Assembly: GCF_016584085.1 (NCBI RefSeq)
Contig: NZ_NRSJ01000024.1
Span: 1 to 64,000, forward strand
Source of the DNA: Halochromatium glycolicum
Lineage (GTDB): Bacteria > Pseudomonadota > Gammaproteobacteria > Chromatiales > Chromatiaceae
Direction: 5' to 3'
Length of the DNA: 64,000 nt
Below the pieces are notes generated by a model. It had not been told where the DNA came from, ran no database searches, and saw only the letters and a list, made by a program, of their open reading frames with translations. This document shows, piece after piece, positions 27,877 through 36,697 of this stretch (position 1 is its first letter; each line of letters starts with the position of its first letter). The translations under genes and the position numbers were made by a program.

Positions 27877-27910
27877 ATTAGGCTTGGCGAACTGAGCGGA
27901 GAACGAGCCT

Positions 27911-28669
27911 TTGACCCGACACCTCATCCAAGCGACTGAGTCTTTGAGCACGCTTGCGGCGACGTATCAGCTCTCGGGCTGGCAGGGGCTTTATTTCGCT
28001 GCGGTCAATAGCGCCTTTCGACAGCAGTTCCCCGATCCTTGGGCCATACCGCAAGGCGCTGAGATCGCCATTCCCGAGTCAGCGCTCGAGCAACAGGCAG
28101 CGCTCAGCCTGCGACAAGCCCAGTTGGAAGGGCTTGAAAAGCAGGTCAACACGCTTGCGGACAAACAGCGCCAATTGCTGCTAGCTCCGTTCGGGACGAC
28201 AGGACCCAGTGCGCCACAGGCGGTGATGAGCAGCGTCATCCATAGCGTTGTGTCCACCGCAACCGAAGCCATCAGCCTTCTGAAAGCGCCAGATTGGCGC
28301 TGCAGTCATCGCGACCACGATCTGCTCAGCGATGCGCTGCAACGGTGGGTGCTCGGTGATGCCGAGGCTGCAGCCTCCCTCCTTTCCCTACTTACCCGCG
28401 CGGCAAGGGGGGTACCTTGGTGCCTGCCCGCGACCAACGCCCAGGCCTGGTGTGATCCAAGCTGCCCGCTGTTCTGGGCCAAGCCGTTGATCCTCTCGCA
28501 CCTCCCCAGCGCCTTCGCCGATGCGAGATGCCAGCGTGCCACGGTGAGCACGCTGCTGCGTGCTCACCAGTTAACGCTCACGCAGTTGATCCGCCAACTG
28601 CGCTTGCTGCGTACCGAGGTCATCATGGAAGCCAACCATCTCGGGAGACTGACCGATGGGAGACCCTAG
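27911..28669 (+). CDS. T6SS-operon protein with N-terminal LysM-like segment
   Basis: A TTG start at 27911 with GGAG nine nt upstream gives 252 residues. Residues ~1-58 resemble a LysM fold: a ...ESLSTLAATYQL start, a W..LY..N core and a closing IPQGAEIAIP. A coiled segment follows (about 60-95), then a helical region without a family I recognise; it has six or so cysteines, several near Trp/Pro (WCLPATNAQAWCDPSCPLFW). No signal peptide, so it is probably cytoplasmic or delivered by another route. It overlaps the next gene by 14 nt and follows tssH by 34 nt, so it is co-transcribed with the T6SS. LysM-like proteins at this site may bind VgrG or tail components, or peptidoglycan if exported; neither is shown. 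Confidence 0.65.
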   Translation: MTRHLIQATESLSTLAATYQLSGWQGLYFAAVNSAFRQQFPDPWAIPQGAEIAIPESALEQQAALSLRQAQLEGLEKQVNTLADKQRQLLLAPFGTTGPSAPQAVMSSVIHSVVSTATEAISLLKAPDWRCSHRDHDLLSDALQRWVLGDAEAAASLLSLLTRAARGVPWCLPATNAQAWCDPSCPLFWAKPLILSHLPSAFADARCQRATVSTLLRAHQLTLTQLIRQLRLLRTEVIMEANHLGRLTDGRP

Positions 28670-30206
28670 CGACACGCCCACCCTGGTCTCCCCGGACGAG
28701 GCCGTCAGGGTGGCCCTTGCCTGGCACCGAGAAGGACGCTTCGCTGAGGCGGCGATCCTCTATCAGCGCACGCTCGAGGTCGAGCCAATGCACGCGGAAG
28801 CGCTGCATTTTCTAGGGATGTTGAGATATCAGCTCGGCGCCCCTGATGACGGTCTAGACTATGTCCGTCAAGCGGTGGCCGTCGCACCGCACTACGCCGA
28901 GGCCCAATGCAACCTCGGCAATATGCTCTACGAACGCAATGAGTTCGATGACGCCGAGGCCGCTTATCTCGCGGCGCTGGATTTGCAGCCGGCGCTCACC
29001 GATGCTTTGAACAATCTCGGGCTGCTGTCGAAACGTCGCGGCGATCCAGAGGCTGCAGAAGGCTGGCTCCGCCGAGCGATCGATCAAGCACCTGAGAATC
29101 CCACGGCTTATAGCAATCTCGCCCATCTGCTCGCCGATCGGGAGCGCTACGAGGAGGCTGAAACCCTACTCGAGCGCGCCATCGAGCTGGAGCCACAGTT
29201 TGCCGCGGCGCACCGTAACCTCGCCGATGTCTACCACGCTCAAGGCCGCCTGCCTGAAGCAACGGCTGCCTATCAACGCGCCGTCGAGCTCGGGGCGGAC
29301 GGCCTCCTAGGCCTGGCGACGACGCTACGTAAACAAGGTCTGGTCGAAGAGGCCATCGCCGCGTTCCGAAAAGCCTGGCAGCTCGGCGCCCGCGATCCGA
29401 GCCTCTTCCACAGTCTGGGCAGCCTGCTCAGCGCGCAAGGCAAGCAGGCGGAAGCGGCCGATGTCTTCCAGCAATGGCTCACGTGGGACCCCGATAATCC
29501 GGTGGCAGCGCATATGTTATCGGCAAACACCGCTAACACTTCGCATCAATTGCCCTCACGGGCGCCAGATGACTATGTGGAAGCGATTTTCGACGGGTTC
29601 GCGCGGCATTTCGATCGTCGGTTGCAAAGCCTTGAGTATCGCGCGCCCGAATTGGTCGCCCGCGCATTAGTGGAGGACCGCGCAGACGTCACCGCGCTGC
29701 ATATCCTTGATGCGGGCTGCGGCACCGGGCTGTGCGGGCCCTTGCTGCGCGACAGCGCCGCGGTCCTTGAGGGCGTTGATCTCTCGCGCGCGATGCTCGA
29801 GCGCGCCGAGCAGCGCGGTTGCTATGATCGGTTAGTGAAGGCCGAGTTGACCGCTTTCTTGGAGCAACACTCCGCTCGGTATGATGCCGTGGTTTCAGCC
29901 GACACGCTGGTCTATTTCGGCGATCTCGAGCACGCGCTGCGCGCCAGTGCGAGGGCGTTACGCGCCCAAGGGCGGCTCGTGTTCACCGTTGAGCAACTGG
30001 TTGCTACCAACGGCGCCGTTTATCGCCTGCAGGGCAATGGCCGCTACGCACACTCGGCGGCCTATATCCAGCGTGTCATCGAGCATACCGGTTTGCGGTT
30101 GCTGCGCAGTGACGAGGTCGTGCTACGGCTCGAAATGGCCAATCCGGTCGCCGGACTCCTGGTTGTCGCGGAGCGCTCGACGGCCCCCTATCCGCTACAC
30201 CGCTAA
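28656..30206 (+). CDS. TPR-repeat SAM-dependent methyltransferase in the T6SS operon
   Basis: 516 residues. Positions ~15-290 hold about eight tetratricopeptide repeats (e.g. HYAEAQCNLGNMLYERNEFDDAEAAY). Positions ~345-500 form a class I methyltransferase: SAM-binding motif I ILDAGCGTGLCG (about 350-361), an acidic residue in GVDLS, motif II-like YDAVVSADTLVYFGDL. TPR-methyltransferase fusions of this kind are known as general proteins of unknown substrate. Here the gene overlaps the LysM-like gene by 14 nt and is 14 nt before vgrG, so it belongs to the T6SS transcript. It may methylate a T6SS component or cargo; that is inference. The methyltransferase domain looks complete. Confidence 0.8.
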   Translation: MGDPSDTPTLVSPDEAVRVALAWHREGRFAEAAILYQRTLEVEPMHAEALHFLGMLRYQLGAPDDGLDYVRQAVAVAPHYAEAQCNLGNMLYERNEFDDAEAAYLAALDLQPALTDALNNLGLLSKRRGDPEAAEGWLRRAIDQAPENPTAYSNLAHLLADRERYEEAETLLERAIELEPQFAAAHRNLADVYHAQGRLPEATAAYQRAVELGADGLLGLATTLRKQGLVEEAIAAFRKAWQLGARDPSLFHSLGSLLSAQGKQAEAADVFQQWLTWDPDNPVAAHMLSANTANTSHQLPSRAPDDYVEAIFDGFARHFDRRLQSLEYRAPELVARALVEDRADVTALHILDAGCGTGLCGPLLRDSAAVLEGVDLSRAMLERAEQRGCYDRLVKAELTAFLEQHSARYDAVVSADTLVYFGDLEHALRASARALRAQGRLVFTVEQLVATNGAVYRLQGNGRYAHSAAYIQRVIEHTGLRLLRSDEVVLRLEMANPVAGLLVVAERSTAPYPLHR

Positions 30207-30220
30207 AGTCGACGAAACCT

Positions 30221-32389
30221 ATGGCCGAGCTTAGAAAGTCCGTCGCTACCCAACGATTCCGCTCGAGTGCAATCAATACGGTGCTCGGCGAGGACGTGCT
30301 GCTGCTGCAGCGCATGGTCGGCCAGGAATCGCTTGGGCGGCTGTTTGAATTCCAGCTCGATCTCCTCAGCACCGACGCCGAGCTCGACCTTGATGCCCTG
30401 CTCGGCACCAACGCGACGGTACGATACCAGCAGCCGAAAGGCGGCACACGCTATTTCAACGGCTTCGTCAGTGAATTTCGGTATGCCGGAGAACGCGGAA
30501 ACTACGCCGCCTACGATATGGTATTACGGCCGTGGTTATGGTTCCTCACCCGGACAGGTGACTGCCGCATCTTTCAGCACAAAAGTATTCCTGACATTAT
30601 TAAAGAACTGTTTCGGGAACATGGCCTAACCGATTACGAGGAGGCGTTGACTGGAGACTATAGTGAATGGGATTACTGCGTACAATACCGGGAAACCGAC
30701 TTCAACTTTGTGAGCCGTCTGATGGAGCAGGAGGGAATCTACTATTTCTTCAAGCACGACAATGGCAGGCATGTACTTGTACTTGCCGACAGTTATGGTG
30801 CTCACGATCGTTATCCTAATTATGCTGAGATCTGCTGCAATCCCTCGAACCGGCCGATCCATACCGAGCATATTAGCTACCTCGACGTCCGCAAAAAGGT
30901 ATTGCCGGGCGTTGTGGCATTGAATGACTTCAATTTTGAAAAGCCGAAAGCAGACTTGAAGGCAAAGGGGCCCAAGACACGGCCTCATACAAAATCTGAT
31001 TTCGAGATCTATGATTATCCGGGGGATTATCGCGAACAAGACTTAGGGGATACTTACGCGCGGAAGCGCATCGAGGAGCTACAGTCGGAATACGAAGTCT
31101 CATCCGGACGCGGTAACGCTGCCGGGCTCGCGGTTGGCTATCTGTTCAATCTCAGGGACCACCCGCGTACACGCCAAAACCGAGAGCATCTCGTCACGAA
31201 TGCCACCTACGAGATGTGGTCTGAAGAATTCGAGACGGGCTCCGGCCTCGGTGCCGGCGAGCAGCCATTTCTTGTCAGCTTCTCGACCATCGATGGCCAA
31301 GAACAGTTCCGTCCGATCCGCAGCACGCCGAAACCGATCATTAGTGGGCCACAAACGGCGACGGTGGTTGGTAAGGCTGGCGAAGAGATCTGGACCGACC
31401 GATATGGTCGGGTAAAGGTACAATTTCACTGGGATCGCTATGGCAGAAAGGATGAGAACAGCTCCTGCTGGATTCGAGTCTCGCAAGGCTGGGCGGGTAA
31501 GCAGTGGGGGGCGATTTATATCCCGCGGATTGGTCAGGAGGTCATTGTCGAGTTCTTGGAAGGCGACCCAGACCGGCCCATTATCACTGGCCGAGTCTAC
31601 AACGCCGATGCCATGCCACCTTATGAACTGCCGGCGGAAAAGACAAAATCCACACTGAAAAGCTGCTCAAGCAAAGGTGGTGGTGGGTTCAATGAGATTC
31701 GCTTTGAGGACAAGAAAGGGGACGAGCAGATTTTTGTACATGGTGAGAGAAATCAAGACACCAGGATCAAAAACGACAGCTTTGAGTGGATCGGTAATAA
31801 TAGGCACTTGATCGTTAAGAAAGACAGGTTCGAGAACATCGAGAACTGCACTCATCTCAAAGTGCAAGCGGACCAGATGGAGGAGGTGGAAGGGGGCAAG
31901 CACCAAAAGGTTCAGGGAGATCACAACCAGAAAGTTCAGGGTACACTTTCTGTGGCTGTCAAGGGTGACATCCAAGAAAAAACAGATAGGAAACATGCAC
32001 TTGATGCGGGCATGGAAATCCACCTAAAGGCAGGGATGAATGTCGTCATCGAAGCTGGGACCCAGCTGACGCTTAAGGTGGGCGGCAACTTCATTGACAT
32101 CAATTCCGCTGGCCTGTTTTTGAGCGGCTCGATGGTGATGATTAATAGCGGTGGGAGTGCCGGACGAGGATCGGGCGCTACACCGAATGCGCCGGACAGT
32201 CCTCAAGACGCCGAGGAAGCCGATCGAGCGGACGCCGGAGGCGTGACTGAAACGCAAGCCTCTCCGATCGAGGCCTCGGGGCCTCGCTCTTGGGACTCGA
32301 CAACAGTGCGAGACTATTCGAATCCTCAAGCCCAATCCATGACTCAAGCGGCGCAGTCGGGGACACCATTCGTCGAGCTCAACCGCTAG
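30221..32389 (+). CDS. vgrG: T6SS spike protein VgrG (TssI)
   Basis: 722 residues. The gp27-like base (1-~380) carries LLQRMVGQESLGRLFEFQLDLLS and ETDFNFVSRLMEQEGIYYFFKHD. The gp5-like OB fold and VgrG core follow (WTDRYGRVKVQFHWDRYGRKDENSSCWIRVSQGWAG, YIPRIGQEVIVEFLEGDPDRPIITGRVYN), then the beta-helix needle (about 510-635). A non-needle tail of ~80 residues (about 640-722), rich in Ala/Ser/Asp/Gln, ends the protein; such tails often bind adaptors or effectors. Base composition drops clearly in the needle (about 31650-32100), as if acquired or diverged separately. The next gene is a DUF4123 adaptor. Confidence 0.96.
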   Translation: MAELRKSVATQRFRSSAINTVLGEDVLLLQRMVGQESLGRLFEFQLDLLSTDAELDLDALLGTNATVRYQQPKGGTRYFNGFVSEFRYAGERGNYAAYDMVLRPWLWFLTRTGDCRIFQHKSIPDIIKELFREHGLTDYEEALTGDYSEWDYCVQYRETDFNFVSRLMEQEGIYYFFKHDNGRHVLVLADSYGAHDRYPNYAEICCNPSNRPIHTEHISYLDVRKKVLPGVVALNDFNFEKPKADLKAKGPKTRPHTKSDFEIYDYPGDYREQDLGDTYARKRIEELQSEYEVSSGRGNAAGLAVGYLFNLRDHPRTRQNREHLVTNATYEMWSEEFETGSGLGAGEQPFLVSFSTIDGQEQFRPIRSTPKPIISGPQTATVVGKAGEEIWTDRYGRVKVQFHWDRYGRKDENSSCWIRVSQGWAGKQWGAIYIPRIGQEVIVEFLEGDPDRPIITGRVYNADAMPPYELPAEKTKSTLKSCSSKGGGGFNEIRFEDKKGDEQIFVHGERNQDTRIKNDSFEWIGNNRHLIVKKDRFENIENCTHLKVQADQMEEVEGGKHQKVQGDHNQKVQGTLSVAVKGDIQEKTDRKHALDAGMEIHLKAGMNVVIEAGTQLTLKVGGNFIDINSAGLFLSGSMVMINSGGSAGRGSGATPNAPDSPQDAEEADRADAGGVTETQASPIEASGPRSWDSTTVRDYSNPQAQSMTQAAQSGTPFVELNR

Positions 32390-32470
32390 TCCGTTGATCC
32401 TGGGCTGGTACTGGCCAACGGCTTCGATGCCGCGGTCCTTGTAGGCGGATACTTCTCGAGGCACCTTTGT

Positions 32471-32995
32471 ATGCGCGAAGAAACCATCGCTGCAAACCAT
32501 GAGCGACTCCGCGCTGCAGCCGGCGATGATTCGCAGCTGTACGCAGTCTTGGATGGTGCGGCGATGATCCCCGACATCGTTCAACGTCTTCGTCAGTACG
32601 CGATCAAGTCTGGTTGCTTGTTGCCTGGCGAGGTCGACTCCGAGCTGAGGCGGGTCGCACCTCACCTGGCCCACCTTAACGAGCAACCTGCGTTTCTTGA
32701 GTGGCTTTTGAAGGAAGGACTGGGCAAGCATTGGGGCGTGTTTTTGGTAACACCCGCAGCCTTTCAGACATTGCGTCAGCATCTGCAGACACCGTTGCAT
32801 GTGTATTCGCCTGACAGCGAACCGCTGCTGTTTCGTTTCTACGACCCAAGGGTGCTACGCGCCTACTTGCCGACCTGTGAGGACCAACAACTTGCCCAGT
32901 TCTTCGGCCCGATCAGTTGTTTTCTGGCAGAACGCGACGATTCTATGATGCTGGAGATATTTGAGCTCCGGGAAGGGGCACTGCATCGTCGCTAA
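32471..32995 (+). CDS. DUF4123-family T6SS effector adaptor/chaperone
   Basis: 174 residues matching the DUF4123 (Tap-1/TEC) pattern: LYAVLDGAAMIPDIVQRL, a hydrophobic core around WGVFLVTPAAFQTLRQHLQTPLHV, and the signature LLFRFYDPRVLRAYLPTC followed by FFGPISCFLA. DUF4123 proteins load a specific effector onto a particular VgrG and are not secreted themselves. Its place between vgrG and PAAR says that one of the following genes is the cargo. Confidence 0.9.
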   Translation: MREETIAANHERLRAAAGDDSQLYAVLDGAAMIPDIVQRLRQYAIKSGCLLPGEVDSELRRVAPHLAHLNEQPAFLEWLLKEGLGKHWGVFLVTPAAFQTLRQHLQTPLHVYSPDSEPLLFRFYDPRVLRAYLPTCEDQQLAQFFGPISCFLAERDDSMMLEIFELREGALHRR

Positions 32996-33073
32996 ACAGT
33001 CCCGCAGGGATCTCGATGCTCGGCGACGGTTCGGCCTTGAAGCGATAACCCTCACCCTTGGAGGAGCATGACG

Positions 33074-33568
33074 ATGGCGGGCAAGCCGGCCGCACGTACG
33101 ACGGATGCAACGGCACATATGATGTCCCCATTAAGCCCTGGCCCGGGCAGCCCAAATGTACTCATTGGGTACTTGCCTGCTTGGCGAGGGCTTCCGCTAG
33201 CCTCAGCTGGCGCCTTGCAGGCAGCGAAAGCCGGTTCTCAGGCGCGGATCACCACTGCACAAGCGGCCACGGCCGCTGCTGCAGGCACGCCCGGTGGGCC
33301 TGCAGCCAAGGCGGCCGAAGAAAGCCTGAAACTAGCAGAAGCCGCAGCAATGGGGAGCCTGATCTCCAGTATGGCCGGGGGCGCCGACGTTCACGCCTGT
33401 CCAATGCCACTCCCAGCGCCACCACATGGTCCAGGCGTCGTGGTCAACGGCAGTATGACTGTTACCGTCAACAATCTCCCTGCTTGCCGTGTCGGCGACA
33501 CCCTGGTCGAGGCACTTGGCCCCGCGAATAAGATCGTGAAAGGCTGCTTAACGGTCATGATCGGTTAG
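33074..33568 (+). CDS. PAAR-motif spike-tip protein
   Basis: GGAGGAG (33060-33066) is 1 nt from the ATG at 33068 but 7 nt from the ATG at 33074, so I place the start at 33074 (MAGKPAARTTDATAHMM). The 164-residue protein has a first PAAR half (PGPGSPNVLIGYLPAWRG), an Ala-rich helical insertion (about 45-100) and a second half (ADVHACPMPLPAPPHGPG, NNLPACRVGDTLVEALG). This split PAAR form is common in T6SS cargo operons. PAAR sharpens the VgrG tip and can attach an effector; here no toxin domain is fused, so the effector must be separate. Confidence 0.88.
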   Translation: MAGKPAARTTDATAHMMSPLSPGPGSPNVLIGYLPAWRGLPLASAGALQAAKAGSQARITTAQAATAAAAGTPGGPAAKAAEESLKLAEAAAMGSLISSMAGGADVHACPMPLPAPPHGPGVVVNGSMTVTVNNLPACRVGDTLVEALGPANKIVKGCLTVMIG

Positions 33569-33717
33569 TTCGAACTGGGTGCCCTTGGACTCGGTCAGCC
33601 ACCGTGCCTATTCCGCTGGCTGAACCGCCTTGGCCGTTGCAACAGGCTGCTTGATCGAGACTACCGCATGCCGGAAGACTACTGCACTGTATTGGGCTTC
33701 TCAGGCGAGGTGAGGCG

Positions 33718-34065
33718 ATGAGGATAAGTCCAAATCAATGGGACTCACTGGCGAGCGTTGCGCCTGACGTCCTGGCGCACCGCTTGTTCGACATCCTCAA
33801 CGAGCATGTACCCGAGAGCCTTGAGGATGACCGTGAGGTCACAGTCGACGCGATCGCCCAACAGATCAAACGGGCACGCGGGTACAGGCTAGAAAGCGAA
33901 TACGAGGTGTCCGTTTACGTGCTCTGCGCCTTGTTACTGGGCGACGATTTTGATGAGCGTTTTCCCGAGGCCGGGAAGGTCTTGGCCCTCGACACCGCAG
34001 GACGCGACAAGGCTCAATGGCTGCGGAGCTGGACCGAAGTCGTGTTCACAACACTCAACGAATAG
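33718..34065 (+). CDS. Small unknown protein in the T6SS cargo operon
   Basis: 115 residues, acidic, predicted mostly helical (NQWDSLASVAPDVLAHRLFDILNEHVPESL). No signal peptide, membrane helix or recognised motif. A purine-rich GAGGTGAGG sits just before the ATG. It lies between the PAAR gene and a larger unknown gene 11 nt downstream, so it is probably co-translated with it. Size and position would suit a dedicated chaperone/adaptor for the next protein or an immunity protein; nothing in the sequence decides. Confidence 0.65.
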   Translation: MRISPNQWDSLASVAPDVLAHRLFDILNEHVPESLEDDREVTVDAIAQQIKRARGYRLESEYEVSVYVLCALLLGDDFDERFPEAGKVLALDTAGRDKAQWLRSWTEVVFTTLNE

Positions 34066-34076
34066 AGACCATAATC

Positions 34077-34883
34077 GTGCACTGGGGTAAGCTGTTTTCA
34101 GAAGCCTGGGCTCAAGCGTCCCCGTCGGCACGGGCCGCAGCACGGGGTTTACTAGGTGGCGGGCCTGCGCTCGCTGGACAGACTCCTGACGGTAACAAAG
34201 AGGCTCGCAATCCGACCAACGTGCCAACTGAAAAGATCGCCGCGTTGTTCAATGCGCTTTCGCGTGACCTCAGCCATACACCGACCGACTTCCGCGTCAC
34301 CCGCACCAAGCGCTCCGTTCCGATAGAGGCGTTCTTCCGTCAAGAATTACATGGTCAAGGCGCGCCGTTCGATGGCTGGCTCAATTCCTTGATCGGCAGC
34401 GAAGCGGTCGATGTGACCTTTTCCGAAGAAAGCTTCTATCAGTGGACTGGCGGTCTAACGCTCGAGCAATCGCTCGCCGTTTACGAATGCGAAACCGGGA
34501 AGACTCTAACACGCGATCTTGTCGGCATCTTGTTTACCGATCCGGCCCAGGCACGAGCGATTCTGACCAGCGACCCGGACATTCATCTGCACTATCGGGC
34601 GATTTTGAACGGCAATGCGCCCTTGGATATCCGCGCCGCTCAAGAAACCGATGGCTGGCTTGAGCGAACAACCACGACGCCTCTAACCCACGATTCGGTT
34701 CCGATTGGATATCGAAGGTTTGTCGCAAAGGATGGCCATCGTGAGATTATGTTCAAGCCCGACGGCACCTTAGATGCCCGGTCAGCATTCCATGGGACGT
34801 TCAATTTCTTTAGTCCGCATGCATTCCCGTTGACCCACATCGCTGTGGACGTGGGGCCCTATCTGACCCATGTTAAGTCCTGA
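34077..34883 (+). CDS. Unknown protein, candidate T6SS effector
   Basis: A GTG at 34077 (11 nt after the previous stop) gives VHWGKLFSEAWAQ..., 268 residues; an ATG at 34017 inside the previous gene is possible but less likely. The N-terminal ~60 residues are Ala/Gly rich and flexible, the middle is helical, and the C-terminal third is richer in beta strands and His (FHGTFNFFSPHAFPLTHIAVDVGPY). I recognise no toxin family. Evidence for an effector role is position only: last part of a vgrG-DUF4123-PAAR string, with a shorter overlapping partner gene downstream. Base composition is lower in GC than the core T6SS genes. Confidence 0.6.
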   Translation: MHWGKLFSEAWAQASPSARAAARGLLGGGPALAGQTPDGNKEARNPTNVPTEKIAALFNALSRDLSHTPTDFRVTRTKRSVPIEAFFRQELHGQGAPFDGWLNSLIGSEAVDVTFSEESFYQWTGGLTLEQSLAVYECETGKTLTRDLVGILFTDPAQARAILTSDPDIHLHYRAILNGNAPLDIRAAQETDGWLERTTTTPLTHDSVPIGYRRFVAKDGHREIMFKPDGTLDARSAFHGTFNFFSPHAFPLTHIAVDVGPYLTHVKS

Positions 34884-35538
34884 TTCTGCGGAATCACCAC
34901 CGGCTTACGTACGTACCATCCGCCGCCCCCAATTAGATGCCGCCATGTCTCGCAAGCCTGAGGATACCACCATTGCGCGTTTGGAAGATGCCAGCAAATG
35001 GCTCATTACAGAGGTCGTTGCAGAGCTCTATCAGGAGCCCAGACGAGGTGATCAAATCCAGTCAGCCTTGCTCGACCGTTTTAAATTAAGGTCATACAAC
35101 AAGCCTGGATTAGACAGTGAAACTAGCTGGCCTCATTTTATCCCGTTCTCGAGGGGAATATACTACGACATCTCGGTCGTCGCGAGCGAGACCATCGGCC
35201 ATGGCTACTTCGAGTACTGGTTTATTGCAGTCACCCAACAGGCATGGGTAGCGACCGCCAAGACTCAGTGTCGATTCATTGTCACGCAGGCGGAATCGAA
35301 GACGTCATACCGCGCCATTCTTAAGAATGAGGGGCGCTTTTTCGATCAGTACGACGTTGATGGACGAGCCGTTTTCAAGCTCTTTCCGGAAGCGGACCTC
35401 CGATTGAGGAGCCGCCTTACGCCTTGGCTTCTCCCGAGTTGTTTCGAAAACCGCCCGGACCTACTGGAAGAGGAGGTCAGCGTGCTCCAAGATGGAAGCT
35501 ACGTGCTGCGCCCGATTTCCGCAGCCACTAGCGGTTAG
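34870..35538 (+). CDS. Unknown protein, candidate immunity or partner protein
   Basis: The ATG at 34870 overlaps the upstream stop by 14 nt, suggesting translational coupling; an internal ATG at 34945 (MSRKPEDTTIARLEDASKW) is the alternative. 222 residues, no signal peptide or membrane helix. It looks like a mixed alpha/beta fold with aromatic-rich strands (GIYYDISVVASETIGHGYFEYWFIAVTQQAWVATAK is cut by no stop and appears as the core). No known family recognised. In T6SS cargo operons the gene right after an effector usually encodes its cytoplasmic or periplasmic immunity protein; lacking a signal it would protect against a cytoplasm-acting toxin, or be a second effector. Confidence 0.6.
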   Translation: MLSPDSAESPPAYVRTIRRPQLDAAMSRKPEDTTIARLEDASKWLITEVVAELYQEPRRGDQIQSALLDRFKLRSYNKPGLDSETSWPHFIPFSRGIYYDISVVASETIGHGYFEYWFIAVTQQAWVATAKTQCRFIVTQAESKTSYRAILKNEGRFFDQYDVDGRAVFKLFPEADLRLRSRLTPWLLPSCFENRPDLLEEEVSVLQDGSYVLRPISAATSG

Positions 35539-35632
35539 CAGGTCAACGCCTGTCTGGCCAGCTGCCGATGGCTGCTATGCCTTAGGCCGCTTTCTGATTT
35601 TGCAGGCCGCGGGGTCATGCTGTTAGGGCTTT

Positions 35633-36697
35633 TTAAAGCAATGCTTCACGATCGAGTACGTCGCGGCTGAGGCATCGGCAATAGTGGCCGAACTGTGGGA
35701 AGCTGCTCCGTGATGCCTGCCCGCGCGAATAGGCTCGACCTGTTCGGACCTCGGCCGAGGTCATTGATTGGGCCGCATGCGCGAAAAGCTGCACTTCGTT
35801 CCAGCGGTGTGCGGCGATTCCGCTGATCCATGCCTGTGCTCCGGGGATCATTTCGAACGCTCGCGCGTAGAACGTGGCGAGAACGCAGAGCGCTTCCATC
35901 GCGTCCCGAAGATTAATGATGACAGCGTTTCCCTTGAGCATCCGCGCAGCGAGTGCCTCGATGCGCCGGGCGACTCCCAGCACGTTCGTCTCGCTTCCCA
36001 GGCAATGGCGGCCCGCATGGCTAAATCTTTGGTCAATTTCGGAGACGGATAACCACATAGCATCCTGTGAGTCAAACACCGTCCGGCTGATACTCCCGAG
36101 CAGAGATCCCAGCATGTTCCAGTCCGTGGCAGCGAGCTCCGATTGAGGCTGGCGCACCCCCATTCCAGCACGGTGCACGAGGCGCCAGCGCTCTTCTATT
36201 CGAGCGAAATACCGCTGCAGGAGGCCCACATACCCATCGATTTCGGCAAGAAACCGAACTGCGGCTTTCGCCGATACTACATCACCCTCTTGCCAAACGG
36301 TTGCGGGCCGCCCCACGATTGCTGCAAAGGCAGTAGGCTGATCAAAGCCAACGCTCTGATAGGTCTCGAGCTTGTTGTTTTGCCACTGATATGGGGCTTG
36401 GTGGCCATTCTGCACCTTCAAGGCAATCGCATGGTAGATCGCCCCTCGTAGGTCATCGCATTCGCGATGGCCGGAGCCGTTTTGGGCTGCCGCTTCTAAG
36501 GTTTGCGTCATGCGCTCACGCATCTTGGGGTCGCTGCAGCGTGCGATACCCTGCCGGAATGCATAGAAAAGCGCGAAAGCGTAATTGAGAAAGCTTAGCT
36601 CTTTGATACGATTCTCAAGGACTGAGCCCTTGACGTCAATTGGCCTCAGTTGGACCTTCAGATCGCCACGCCAATGCAGATCGAATAGTCTTTCCAA
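35633..36697 (-). CDS. Unknown 354-residue helical protein
   Basis: A long open frame on the opposite strand to the cargo genes, convergent with the candidate immunity gene. The protein is soluble, with no signal or membrane helix, mostly helical (ELSFLNYAFALFYAFRQGIARC, VSAKAAVRFLAEIDGYVGLLQRYFARIEERWRL), with seven cysteines scattered. No motif recognised. Codon use is GC-poorer than the T2SS genes beyond it. It is the last gene before the repeat copy at 36721 and the truncated end of kdsD, so it may be an accessory gene that arrived with the T6SS block. Confidence 0.6.
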   Translation of the reverse strand: MERLFDLHWRGDLKVQLRPIDVKGSVLENRIKELSFLNYAFALFYAFRQGIARCSDPKMRERMTQTLEAAAQNGSGHRECDDLRGAIYHAIALKVQNGHQAPYQWQNNKLETYQSVGFDQPTAFAAIVGRPATVWQEGDVVSAKAAVRFLAEIDGYVGLLQRYFARIEERWRLVHRAGMGVRQPQSELAATDWNMLGSLLGSISRTVFDSQDAMWLSVSEIDQRFSHAGRHCLGSETNVLGVARRIEALAARMLKGNAVIINLRDAMEALCVLATFYARAFEMIPGAQAWISGIAAHRWNEVQLFAHAAQSMTSAEVRTGRAYSRGQASRSSFPQFGHYCRCLSRDVLDREALL

